Source of the DNA: Lysobacterales bacterium
Lineage (GTDB): Bacteria; Pseudomonadota; Gammaproteobacteria; Xanthomonadales; Xanthomonadaceae
DNA: 6,663 nucleotides
Direction: 5' to 3'
NCBI GenBank assembly: GCA_015655035.1
Contig: JAATFS010000305.1
Coordinates: forward strand, 1 to 6,663
Part shown: positions 1 through 5,870 of the stretch, one piece after another
Layout: each line of letters begins with the position of its first letter
How positions within the stretch are numbered: position 1 is the first letter of the stretch
Made by a program: the position numbers and the translations under genes
The notes under the pieces: model-generated
Seen by the model: only the letters and a program-made list of their open reading frames with translations
The model's database searches: none
What the model was told of the DNA's origin: nothing

Positions 1-17
1 CTTCCCCGCCGGGAAAG
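1..17 (-). terminator. Hairpin just downstream of fabF, possible terminator at the window edge
   Basis: On the minus strand the bases after the fabF stop can fold into a 7-bp stem (arms 11-17 and 1-7, one G-U pair) around a 3-base GGC loop, starting 17 bases past the stop codon. This may end or attenuate the fab transcript. A T-run cannot be checked because the stem reaches the first base of the window, so the terminator reading is tentative. Confidence 0.3.
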
Positions 18-34
18 AGGCGCGGAGGCCCGAC

Positions 35-1270
35 TCAGAGGCGCTTGAACACCAGCGTGCCGTTGGTACCGCCGAAGCCGAAGCCGTTGGACATCGCCAC
101 GTCGATCTTCTTCTCGCGCGCGACGTTCGGCACGTAGTCGAGATCGCAGCCTTCGCTCGGCTCTTCCAGGTTGATCGTCGGCGGGATGATGCCGGTGTGG
201 ATCGCCATCACCGAGAAGATCGCTTCCACGCCACCGGCCGCGCCGAGCAGGTGCCCGGTCATCGATTTGGTGGAGCTGATCATCGCCTTGTAGGCATGGT
301 CGCCGAGCGCGCGCTTCATAGCCAGGGTCTCGGCGAGGTCGCCGAGCGGGGTCGAGGTGCCGTGCGCGTTGAGATAATCGATCTGTTCGGGATTGAGCTT
401 GGCGTCCTTGATCGCAGCCGCCATGCTGCGCGCGGCGCCTTCGCCATCCTCGCTCGGCGCAGTCATGTGGTAGGCGTCGGAACTGGCCCCGAAACCGACC
501 AGCTCGGCGTAGATCCGCGCCCCACGCGCCTTGGCGTGTTCGTACTCTTCCAGCACCAGCACGCCGGCACCGTCGCCGAGCACGAAGCCATCGCGCTGCT
601 TGTCCCACGGGCGCGACGCACGCGTCGGATCGTCGTTGCGGGTGGACATCGCCTTCATCGAGCAGAAACCACCCACCGAGGTCGGTGACGAACCGCGTTC
701 GGCGCCGCCGGCCAGCATCACGTCGGCATCGCCGTGCTGGATCATGCGCAGCGCGGTGCCGATCGAATGGTTGGACGTGGCGCATGCCGAGACCGCCGAG
801 AACGTCGGCCCCTTGAGGCCGCGGATCAGGCTTACCTGGCCCGGCAACATGTTGATGATGGTGCTGGGTACGTAGAACGGCGAGATCTTGCGCGCGCCGC
901 CCTCGTGAAATTTGATGGTCTGCTCTTCGATGCCGAGCAGGCCGCCGATGCCCGAACCAAGGATGGCACCGATACGCTCGGCATTGCCCTCGTTGATTTC
1001 CAGGCCGGAATCGTCCAGCGCCATGAACGAGGCACCGACGCCGTAGTGGATGAACGAATCCATCTTCTTCGCGTCCTTGGAGGACACGAACGTGGTGGGA
1101 TCGAAATCCTTGATCTCGCCGGCAATCCTGGTGGTGAACTGCGATGCATCGATCTGCGTGATCGGGCCGATCCCCGAACGCCCATGAATGATGCCATCCC
1201 AACTGGTGGCCAGATCATTGCCCAGCGGGGACACCATGCCCATGCCGGTAACGACAACGCGACGACTCAT
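35..1270 (-). CDS. fabF: 3-oxoacyl-[acyl-carrier-protein] synthase II (KAS II, FabF)
   Basis: Cytosolic condensing enzyme of type II fatty-acid synthesis. It extends acyl-ACP by two carbons using malonyl-ACP and in E. coli handles the palmitoleate to cis-vaccenate step. The product is 411 aa, against 413 aa for the E. coli enzyme. The thiolase-fold active site is complete: nucleophile Cys163 in SACATS, His303 in NAHGTSTPLGD, Lys335 and His340 in KSMTGHLLGAAGG, and the glycine-rich GFGFGGTNGT loop near residues 396-405. FabF rather than FabB is indicated by the MSRRVVVTGMGMVSPLG start, the length and the position beside acpP. The ATG at 1270 is preceded by a strong Shine-Dalgarno GAGGAG (1279-1284) with an 8-base spacer. 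It is the last fab gene in the window, 148 bases after acpP, with a terminator-like hairpin between them, so part of its expression may depend on read-through or on a promoter in that gap. I found no convincing promoter there. Confidence 0.98.
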   Translation of the reverse strand: MSRRVVVTGMGMVSPLGNDLATSWDGIIHGRSGIGPITQIDASQFTTRIAGEIKDFDPTTFVSSKDAKKMDSFIHYGVGASFMALDDSGLEINEGNAERIGAILGSGIGGLLGIEEQTIKFHEGGARKISPFYVPSTIINMLPGQVSLIRGLKGPTFSAVSACATSNHSIGTALRMIQHGDADVMLAGGAERGSSPTSVGGFCSMKAMSTRNDDPTRASRPWDKQRDGFVLGDGAGVLVLEEYEHAKARGARIYAELVGFGASSDAYHMTAPSEDGEGAARSMAAAIKDAKLNPEQIDYLNAHGTSTPLGDLAETLAMKRALGDHAYKAMISSTKSMTGHLLGAAGGVEAIFSVMAIHTGIIPPTINLEEPSEGCDLDYVPNVAREKKIDVAMSNGFGFGGTNGTLVFKRL

Positions 1271-1333
1271 TAGCAGATCTCCTCACCCTGGGACATGCCA
1301 GTGGCGCTTGCAGAAAACAGGGGTGACGCATGC

Positions 1334-1360
1334 AAAAACACAGGGCCGCATCAGCGGCCC
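1334..1360 (-). terminator. Intrinsic terminator-like hairpin between acpP and fabF
   Basis: Reading the minus strand, a perfect 7-bp GC-rich stem (GGGCCGC / GCGGCCC, arms 1354-1360 and 1343-1349) closes a TGAT tetraloop and is followed by TGTGTTTTTG, with five consecutive T at 1338-1334. It begins about 60 bases after the acpP stop. This fits a rho-independent terminator or partial attenuator that would let acpP be transcribed more than fabF. The four bases between stem and T-run make it weaker than a textbook example. Confidence 0.6.
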
Positions 1361-1418
1361 CATGGATTTCTGACGCAACTGGCAGCCAAGGCTCGCCGCT
1401 GCGGTCAGGAACGACGCA

Positions 1419-1658
1419 TCAGCTCTTGACGTGAGCCGTGACGTAGTCGATGGCCTGCTGGACCGAGGTGATCTTCTCCGCCTCTTCGTCCGGAATTTCG
1501 CATTCGAACTCTTCTTCCAGCGCCATCACCAGCTCAACGGTGTCCAGCGAGTCGGCACCCAGGTCATCGACGAACGATGCGCTGTTGGTGACTTCCTCTT
1601 CCTTGACGCCGAGTTGCTCGACGACGATTTTCTTGACGCGTTCTTCGATGGTGCTCAT
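1419..1658 (-). CDS. acpP: Acyl carrier protein (AcpP)
   Basis: Small acidic carrier that holds the growing acyl chain as a thioester on 4'-phosphopantetheine while FabD, FabH, FabG and FabF act on it. It also feeds phospholipid, lipid A and acyl-signal synthesis. The product is 79 aa, the normal length. The prosthetic-group site is Ser37 (counting Met1) in the GADSLD motif, followed by the acidic recognition helix LDTVELVMALEEEF. The start is set at the ATG at 1658, giving the universal MSTIEERVKK N-terminus, with GGAG at 1669-1672 ten bases upstream. An in-frame ATG at 1703 would add 15 residues unlike any ACP and lies inside a hairpin stem. The gene has long gaps on both sides (154 bases to fabG, 148 to fabF) and a terminator-like hairpin in each, consistent with separate high-level transcription of this abundant protein. 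Confidence 0.98.
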   Translation of the reverse strand: MSTIEERVKKIVVEQLGVKEEEVTNSASFVDDLGADSLDTVELVMALEEEFECEIPDEEAEKITSVQQAIDYVTAHVKS

Positions 1659-1692
1659 TAGGATCTCGCTCCAGATGGAGTAGTGGTGGTTC

Positions 1693-1717
1693 AAAAACGC
1701 CATCGGGCTGCGATGGC
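1693..1717 (-). terminator. Hairpin with T-run in the acpP leader
   Basis: On the minus strand a perfect 7-bp stem (GCCATCG / CGATGGC, arms 1711-1717 and 1699-1705) with a 5-base CAGCC loop is followed by G and five T (1697-1693), about 40 bases before the acpP ATG. The form is that of an intrinsic terminator. It could stop transcripts coming from fabD-fabG, or sit in the 5' leader of an acpP transcript as an attenuator or stabilising hairpin. Which one depends on where acpP transcription starts. Confidence 0.5.
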
Positions 1718-1727
1718 CGCGTTGGAT

Positions 1728-1733
1728 AGTGTA
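1728..1733 (-). promoter_or_regulatory. Possible acpP promoter -10 element
   Basis: TACACT on the minus strand matches TATAAT at four positions, including the conserved first, second and last, and lies 70 bases before the acpP ATG. No good -35 is found at 16-18 bases. The upstream near-palindrome overlaps where a -35 would be, so any promoter here may need an activator. This is weak, sequence-only evidence. Confidence 0.25.
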
Positions 1734-1744
1734 GTGGAAAGCAC

Positions 1745-1775
1745 CCCAGGCTTGTATTGCAACACAAACCCAGGC
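1745..1775. promoter_or_regulatory. Near-palindrome flanked by direct repeats in the fabG-acpP gap, possible operator
   Basis: The 16-bp TTGTATTGCAACACAA (1752-1767) is a dyad with seven of eight positions matching and no spacer, as expected for a homodimeric regulator site rather than an RNA hairpin. It is flanked by two identical 7-bp direct repeats CCCAGGC at 1745-1751 and 1769-1775. The dyad centre lies about 29 bases upstream of the possible -10 element. It does not resemble the E. coli FabR or FadR consensus as I know them. Function is inferred. Confidence 0.35.
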
Positions 1776-1788
1776 CGATCAGCCACTT

Positions 1789-1807
1789 AGGCGCAGTCCC
1801 TGCGCCT
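1789..1807 (-). other. Stem-loop directly after the fabG stop codon
   Basis: A perfect 8-bp inverted repeat (AGGCGCAG / CTGCGCCT) with a 3-base loop starts five bases after the fabG stop on the minus strand. No T-run follows, so it is more likely a 3' mRNA-stabilising or rho-linked structure than an intrinsic terminator. Confidence 0.45.
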
Positions 1808-1812
1808 CACGC

Positions 1813-2556
1813 CTATGGCATGTACATGCCGCCGTTGACGTGCAACGTCTCGCCGGTGATGTAGCGCGCCGACGGACTGGCCAGAAAGGCCACCGCCTGC
1901 GCGATGTCGGACGGCTCGCCCAGGTGGCCGAGCGCGATCTGCCCGAGCAGCGCGTTGCGCGACTCCTCCGGCAGTGCCTTGGTCATATCGGTGTCGATGA
2001 AGCCGGGCGCGACCACGTTGACGGTGATCCCACGCGAGCCGATTTCCTTGGCCAGCGACTTGGAGAAGGCGATGATCCCGGCCTTGGCCGCCGCGTAGTT
2101 GGCCTGGCCCGGGTTGCCGGTGACCCCGACCACCGAGGCGATGCTGATGATACGGCCCTTGCGCGCCTTCATCATCCCGCGCAATACCGCCTTGCTGGCG
2201 CGGAACACGCTGGTCAGGTTGGTGTCCAGGATCGCTTGCCACTCCTCTTCCTTCATCCGCAACAACAGGTTGTCGCGGGTGATGCCGGCATTGTTGACCA
2301 GGATCGACACTGCGCCGAATTCCTTGGCGATCGCGTCGATCACCCCCTCGACCGCCGCGACGTCGGTGACGTCCAGCTTGCGGCCGTGACCACCGGCGCC
2401 GGCCAGGCGCTCGCCGATCGCCTGGGCACCGGCATCAGAGGTGGCGGTGCCGATCACCGTGGCGCCCTGGGCGGCCAACTGGTCGGCAATGGCAGCACCG
2501 ATGCCGCGACTGGCGCCGGTGACCAGCGCGATTTCACCCTGCAGGGGCTTGCTCAT
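1813..2556 (-). CDS. fabG: 3-oxoacyl-[acyl-carrier-protein] reductase (FabG)
   Basis: NADPH-dependent reductase that converts 3-oxoacyl-ACP to (3R)-3-hydroxyacyl-ACP in every elongation round. It belongs to the short-chain dehydrogenase/reductase family with a Rossmann fold and acts as a cytosolic tetramer. The 247 aa match the family length. The cofactor loop TGASRGIG is at residues 13-20 and NNAG at 88-91. The catalytic tetrad is present as Asn113, Ser141 (SIASVVG), Tyr154 and Lys158 (YAAAK). The C-terminus ends in the typical GETLHVNGGMYMP. The ATG at 2556 has GAGGAA at 2564-2569 with a 7-base spacer. It follows fabD by 83 bases on the same strand and probably shares its transcript. A small hairpin lies in that gap and another right after its stop codon. 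Identity as the housekeeping FabG rests on both motifs and cluster position. Confidence 0.97.
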   Translation of the reverse strand: MSKPLQGEIALVTGASRGIGAAIADQLAAQGATVIGTATSDAGAQAIGERLAGAGGHGRKLDVTDVAAVEGVIDAIAKEFGAVSILVNNAGITRDNLLLRMKEEEWQAILDTNLTSVFRASKAVLRGMMKARKGRIISIASVVGVTGNPGQANYAAAKAGIIAFSKSLAKEIGSRGITVNVVAPGFIDTDMTKALPEESRNALLGQIALGHLGEPSDIAQAVAFLASPSARYITGETLHVNGGMYMP

Positions 2557-2608
2557 GATTCTGTTCCTCGATTACGGATGGCGCGACGGCATCGCCGCCA
2601 TGGACGGA

Positions 2609-2625
2609 CGCGGGCCACGCCCGCG
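2609..2625 (-). other. Short GC stem-loop between fabD and fabG
   Basis: A perfect 7-bp inverted repeat (CGCGGGC / GCCCGCG) with a 3-base loop lies 14 bases after the fabD stop. No T-run follows. It may modulate read-through or mRNA stability, but short GC inverted repeats are frequent by chance in such DNA. Confidence 0.3.
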
Positions 2626-2639
2626 CCGTGGCGGGTCGA

Positions 2640-3584
2640 TCAGCGCCCCCATTCAGCCAGCGCCGCGCCAAACTCGGCGGGCGTGCCCAGCGGGCGCGCT
2701 TCCAGCGATTTGTCGATGCGCTTGGTCAGGCCGGTCAACACCTTGCCCGGGCCGCACTCGGCGATCCGGGTGATGCCCCGCGCGACCAACCCTTGCACGC
2801 AACCCGTCCATTGCACCGGCAGGTAGAGCTGCTCCACCAGCGCCTGCCGGATCGCAGCGATGCCGTCGTGCGCCTGGGCGTCGACGTTCTGCACCACCGC
2901 AATCTTCGGCGCCTGCCAGTCCATGCCAGCCATCGCCTCGCCAAGACGGTTGGCCGCCTCGCGCATCAGCGGGGTATGCGACGGCACACTGACCGCCAGT
3001 TTCACTGCCTTGCGCACGCCGCGCTCGGCCAGCAGCGCCAGCGCGCGATCCACCGCGGCGGCGTCGCCGCCGATCACCACTTGACCGGGCGAATTGAAGT
3101 TGGCCGGGACCACTACCTGGCTGCCGGAGGCCTGCTCGCAGACCTCCTGCACCACCGCATCCTCGGCGCCCAGCACCGCCGCCATCGCACCGACGCCGGT
3201 CGGCGCCGCTTGCTGCATCAACTGGCCGCGCAGGCGCACCAGATGCGCGCCGTCGTGCAGCGACAGTGCGCCGGAAGCCACCAGCGCGGTGTACTCGCCC
3301 AGGCTATGCCCGGCCAACAGTGCCGGTGACCGCCCTTGCTGCGCATGCCACAGACGCCACACCGCCACGCCCGCAGCCAGCAACGCCGGCTGGGTGAATT
3401 CGGTGCGATTGAGCAACTCTTCGGGTCCACCCTGGGACAGCGCCCACAGGTCCGTACCGGCGCCATCGGAGGCCTCGGTAAAGGTGTCGCGGATTTCCGG
3501 ATGCAGTTCCGCCAGTTCGGCAAGCATCCCCAGAGACTGGGAACCCTGGCCGGGAAACACGAAGGCAAGTGTGGATTCGGTCAC
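2640..3584 (-). CDS. fabD: Malonyl-CoA:ACP transacylase (FabD)
   Basis: Transfers malonate from malonyl-CoA to AcpP, producing the malonyl-ACP used by FabH and FabF. With the start chosen here the product is 314 aa (E. coli 309). Motifs run in the expected order: PGQGSQ at residues 11-16, the nucleophile elbow GHSLGEY with Ser94, Arg119 in RLRGQL, His203 in VPSHTPLM, and C-terminal GPGKVLTGL. The start is a GTG at 3584, giving (M)TESTLAFVFPGQGSQ as in other FabD proteins, with an AGGTAG ribosome site (3593-3598) and an 8-base spacer. The frame stays open to an ATG at 3683, but those 33 extra residues are unlike FabD and would overlap a possible promoter. It lies 138 bases after the kinase-like gene and 83 bases before fabG. 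Confidence 0.96.
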   Translation of the reverse strand: MTESTLAFVFPGQGSQSLGMLAELAELHPEIRDTFTEASDGAGTDLWALSQGGPEELLNRTEFTQPALLAAGVAVWRLWHAQQGRSPALLAGHSLGEYTALVASGALSLHDGAHLVRLRGQLMQQAAPTGVGAMAAVLGAEDAVVQEVCEQASGSQVVVPANFNSPGQVVIGGDAAAVDRALALLAERGVRKAVKLAVSVPSHTPLMREAANRLGEAMAGMDWQAPKIAVVQNVDAQAHDGIAAIRQALVEQLYLPVQWTGCVQGLVARGITRIAECGPGKVLTGLTKRIDKSLEARPLGTPAEFGAALAEWGR

Positions 3585-3592
3585 GCGTTCAG

Positions 3593-3598
3593 CTACCT
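3593..3598 (-). promoter_or_regulatory. Ribosome binding site that supports the fabD GTG start
   Basis: AGGTAG on the minus strand sits 8 bases before GTG 3584. It is a partial but well-spaced Shine-Dalgarno and favours this start over the upstream in-frame ATG at 3683. Confidence 0.5.
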
Positions 3599-3615
3599 GC
3601 GAAAAACGAGCGGGG

Positions 3616-3645
3616 ATGATACGTGCGAAATCGTCCTGGCGTCTG
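3616..3645 (-). promoter_or_regulatory. Possible sigma70-type promoter for fabD
   Basis: On the minus strand TATCAT (3621-3616) matches the -10 consensus at five of six positions. Eighteen bases upstream CAGACG (3645-3640) keeps the GAC core of the -35 box. Transcription would start near 3609, leaving a leader of about 25 bases that contains the AGGTAG site. The -35 is poor, so this is a moderate to weak call. It would make fabD-fabG partly independent of fabH and the kinase-like gene. Confidence 0.35.
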
Positions 3646-3722
3646 TACTGGCGCGTATGCATGCCGCCGCCCAAGGCGGGCAACGCACGCGAAATCCCAT
3701 ATTGACGCCATCATTCCCCCGC

Positions 3723-4433
3723 TCAGACCCGCAACGTCGCCAGGTGAATCGCCAGGATCGACACCCCCGCCGCCCGCCTCGAATACCCCAGGCTCAGGCT
3801 GAAGCGGGCCAGCTGGCGCAAGCGCCCGGACACCGCATGGGCATGCGCCAGCACCGAAGCGCGCTCATCGCCCAGCCCTTTGGTCAGCAGTGCTTGCAGC
3901 ACCCCGGGCCGATGACGGTAATACTTGGCCACGCCATAGGCGAACATCAACCAGTCACGCGCCTGGGCCTGCGTCAGATCCATCACCTCGAGCGGATCCT
4001 CCTCGAAATCGATGAATCCGATCGCCCGACCGTCATAGGTCATGTTGCGCGGCAACGGTTGCCCAAAATAGGCGCCATTGCGATGCGCCTGCTCGATCGC
4101 TCGCATTGCCAGCACCACCAGCTCGTCGCACCCGCCTTCATCGGCCGCACGCAGGCAACTGGCCAGCGACGGGCCGTTGTCGCACAGCACAAGCGTCGCG
4201 CGCCCGCTGCCGATCACCTCAGGCACATTGACGTCCTGGGCTTTGAGTTCAGCCAGGCGACGCATTTCTACATCGCGCGCGGCATCGCCGCCGCGATGCG
4301 GCGGTGGACGCAGTGCATCCAACTGGAAACGACGGGAAATCCAGGTAAGCACAGCCGACGCCAATGCACGGCCACCGGGCCCGTACTGCTTGAGCCAGGC
4401 ACGCTGTCCGTGCAGGACGATGGGTTCAGCCAT
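3723..4433 (-). CDS. Kinase-fold protein of the BUD32/RIO/LPS-kinase type, catalytic Asp apparently replaced
   Basis: This 236-aa protein has the layout of a small atypical kinase; its substrate is unknown. WLKQYG near the N-terminus offers Lys15 as the ATP-anchoring lysine. Glu56 in the helix DVEMRRLAEL could be its partner, followed by a hinge-like LVLCDNG (81-87). The catalytic-loop region reads AHRNGAYFGQPLPRN (116-130) and the metal-binding segment GFIDFEEDP (139-147), giving Asn130 and Asp142 as metal ligands. In active relatives the loop has the form HGDxxxxN; here the Asp position is Gln125, so it may be a pseudokinase or use another chemistry. There is no obvious glycine-rich loop, signal peptide or full membrane helix; the last 15 residues are hydrophobic. 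Its ATG at 4433 has a strong GGAGGG site (4442-4447). It lies 74 bases after fabH and 138 before fabD, inside the fab cluster. Similar proteins are sometimes named toluene tolerance protein or BUD32-family protein. Fold moderately sure; function not assigned. Confidence 0.75.
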   Translation of the reverse strand: MAEPIVLHGQRAWLKQYGPGGRALASAVLTWISRRFQLDALRPPPHRGGDAARDVEMRRLAELKAQDVNVPEVIGSGRATLVLCDNGPSLASCLRAADEGGCDELVVLAMRAIEQAHRNGAYFGQPLPRNMTYDGRAIGFIDFEEDPLEVMDLTQAQARDWLMFAYGVAKYYRHRPGVLQALLTKGLGDERASVLAHAHAVSGRLRQLARFSLSLGYSRRAAGVSILAIHLATLRV

Positions 4434-4453
4434 GACTAAAGCCCTCCACTGAT

Positions 4454-4485
4454 ACCCGCGAACCGATGTCCGCCAGGCGGCGGGT
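4454..4485 (-). other. Nested inverted repeats between fabH and the kinase-like gene
   Basis: ACCCGC (4454-4459) pairs with GCGGGT (4480-4485). A competing inner repeat CCGCC/GGCGG lies at 4470-4480. It starts 22 bases after the fabH stop on the minus strand and has no T-run. This may be a weak intercistronic structure; chance is not excluded. Confidence 0.25.
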
Positions 4486-4507
4486 CACACGTGAACCCTC
4501 GCCGCAA

Positions 4508-5485
4508 TCAATAGCGCAGCAGCGCAGAGCCCCAGGTGAAACCGCCACCGAAGGCTTCCAGCAGCAACAACTGGCCACGTTGCACGCGCCCGGAGCGTAC
4601 GGCTTCGTCCAACGCCAGCGGCACCGACGCAGAAGAGGTGTTGCCGTGCTTGTCGACGGTGACCACGACTTGATCCATCGACATATCCAACCGCTTGGCG
4701 GTCGCCTCGATGATGCGCAGATTGGCCTGGTGCGGGATCAACCAGTCCAGGTCGTCCTTGCTCAAGCCATTGGACTGCAGGGTCTCGTCGACCACCGAAT
4801 CCAGCGCCTTGACCGCGTACTTGAACACGTCGTTGCCCTTCATCAACAAGGAGCCGCCGCCGTTCTTGCCTTCGCCGAAGCCGACCGACACGCCCACCGG
4901 ATCCCACAGCAGTTCTTTCTTGCTGCCATCGGCATGCAGGTGGGTGCTGAGGATGCCGGTTTCGGTGTCGGCCTTGAGCACCACCGCGCCGGCACCATCG
5001 CCGAACAGCACGCACGTGGTGCGATCGTTCCAGTCGACGATACGGGTCAGGGTTTCGGCACCAACCACCAATACGGTCTTTGCATCGCCGGAGCGGACGA
5101 ACTTGTCGGCCACGCTCAACGCATAGATGAAGCCAGAACAGGCCGCATTGACGTCGAACGCGCCACAACCGAGCGCACCCAGCCGCGCCTGCAACAGACA
5201 GGCCGTGGACGGGAAGATCAGGTCCGGTGTCGTGGTACCGACGACGATGAGATCGATGTCGGACGCAACCACGCCCGCCGCCTCCATCGCCTTGAGCGAA
5301 GCGAAATAGGCCAGGTCGCTGGTGGTCTGGTCTTCCGCAGCGATATGACGCTCGCGGATGCCGGTACGCGAACGGATCCATTCGTCGCTGGTGTCGACCA
5401 TCTGCGCAAGATCGTCGTTGGTCAACACCTTTTCGGGCAAATAGCTACCCGTGCCCGCGATCCTGGAATAGATCCGCTTGCTCAT
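4508..5485 (-). CDS. fabH: 3-oxoacyl-[acyl-carrier-protein] synthase III (KAS III, FabH)
   Basis: Starts fatty-acid synthesis by condensing an acyl-CoA primer with malonyl-ACP. The primer it prefers decides straight or branched chains. The product is 325 aa (E. coli 317). The Cys-His-Asn triad is complete: Cys116 in NAACSGF, His252 in PHQANLRI and Asn282 in HGNTSSAS. Trp36 and Arg40 in the DEWIRSRTGI motif fit the CoA pocket. The end GGGFTWGSALLRY is typical. Compared from memory with E. coli, the extra length is mainly a glycine-rich stretch around residues 197-211. Xanthomonas FabH has been reported to accept branched primers and to support DSF signal synthesis; that is literature on the genus, not something read here. 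The ATG at 5485 has AGGAA (5491-5495) five bases upstream. It lies 91 bases after rpmF, with plsX missing and a strong inverted repeat between. Confidence 0.97.
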   Translation of the reverse strand: MSKRIYSRIAGTGSYLPEKVLTNDDLAQMVDTSDEWIRSRTGIRERHIAAEDQTTSDLAYFASLKAMEAAGVVASDIDLIVVGTTTPDLIFPSTACLLQARLGALGCGAFDVNAACSGFIYALSVADKFVRSGDAKTVLVVGAETLTRIVDWNDRTTCVLFGDGAGAVVLKADTETGILSTHLHADGSKKELLWDPVGVSVGFGEGKNGGGSLLMKGNDVFKYAVKALDSVVDETLQSNGLSKDDLDWLIPHQANLRIIEATAKRLDMSMDQVVVTVDKHGNTSSASVPLALDEAVRSGRVQRGQLLLLEAFGGGFTWGSALLRY

Positions 5486-5541
5486 GCCATTTCCTGTTGC
5501 AGGAGCCGCGCGAGAACGGCAGCTCCGGATGAATCGGGCGC

Positions 5542-5569
5542 CACCTGCCGCTCGCCCGAGCGGCAGGTG
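5542..5569 (-). terminator. Perfect 13-bp inverted repeat between rpmF and fabH
   Basis: CACCTGCCGCTCG (5542-5554) is exactly complementary to 5557-5569, leaving two central bases, so in RNA about 12 bp would close a 4-base loop. It starts 8 bases after the rpmF stop. It is the strongest hairpin in the window, but no T-run follows on the minus strand (GCGCCCGATTC follows). It may act as a hairpin-only terminator, a partial attenuator between abundant L32 and FabH, or a 3' end protector. I am sure of the structure, not of the role. Confidence 0.55.
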
Positions 5570-5576
5570 CCACGGA

Positions 5577-5771
5577 TCAGTCTTGTTCGACTGCCGAGGT
5601 CTTGGTTGCGATGACCTTCTTGCCGCGGTAGTAGCCGTCGGCGGTCACGTGGTGACGCAGATGCACCTCACCGCTGGTCGGATCGGTCGACAGCTGCTTG
5701 GCGGTAAGGGCGTCGTGCGAACGGCGCTGGCCGCGACGGGACGGGGTGACTCGGGATTTCTGCACAGCCAT
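5577..5771 (-). CDS. rpmF: 50S ribosomal protein L32 (RpmF)
   Basis: Small basic protein of the large ribosomal subunit. The 64-aa product carries the L32 signature: MAVQKSRVTPSRRGQRRSHD at the N-terminus, then KQLSTDPTSGEVHLRHHVTADGYYRGKKVI (only key parts considered) in the C-terminal half. There are no cysteines, so this is the zinc-free form common in proteobacteria. The ATG at 5771 has GGAG (5779-5782) seven bases upstream. It follows yceD by 99 bases, the conserved yceD-rpmF pair found across bacteria, and precedes fabH by 91 bases with a 13-bp inverted repeat between. It is probably co-transcribed with yceD from the promoter at 6391-6419; I saw no convincing separate promoter in the 99-base gap. 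Confidence 0.97.
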   Translation of the reverse strand: MAVQKSRVTPSRRGQRRSHDALTAKQLSTDPTSGEVHLRHHVTADGYYRGKKVIATKTSAVEQD

Positions 5772-5870
5772 GGGATTGCTCCAAACTCAGTTCGATTACG
5801 TCGTCGTGTGGTCGTAGCGCAGGACGCTGCACGCCCGGCACTGACTTTCTCTATCCGCCCAACCGCGCGG

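Noticed and set aside
1659..1703. A 15-residue N-terminal extension of AcpP from ATG 1703
   Set aside because: The ATG lies in the stem of a hairpin, has no ribosome site, and the extension is unlike ACP N-termini. ATG 1658 gives the standard protein.
1840..2826. Plus-strand open frame (328 codons) antisense to fabG and the end of fabD
   Set aside because: It is a shadow frame of GC-rich coding DNA without motifs, and fabG is unambiguous.
3652..3690. Imperfect GC-rich hairpin between the kinase-like gene and fabD as a terminator
   Set aside because: The core stem is only 5 bp with a 3-base loop, the outer arms are bulged, and no T-run follows on the minus strand.
3336..4439. Long plus-strand open frame (367 codons) across fabD and the kinase-like gene
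   Set aside because: It is antisense to two well-supported genes and spans their gap. Its composition is rich in Arg, Gln and His, as expected of the complement of GC-rich codons, and it shows no recognisable motif.
4466..5614. Long plus-strand open frame (382 codons) antisense to fabH
   Set aside because: fabH is certain on the other strand with a complete catalytic triad. The antisense frame has low-complexity Arg/His/Gln-rich content and no plausible ribosome site.
5772..5870. Separate rpmF promoter in the yceD-rpmF gap
   Set aside because: I found no -35/-10 pair with acceptable spacing; co-transcription with yceD explains the arrangement.
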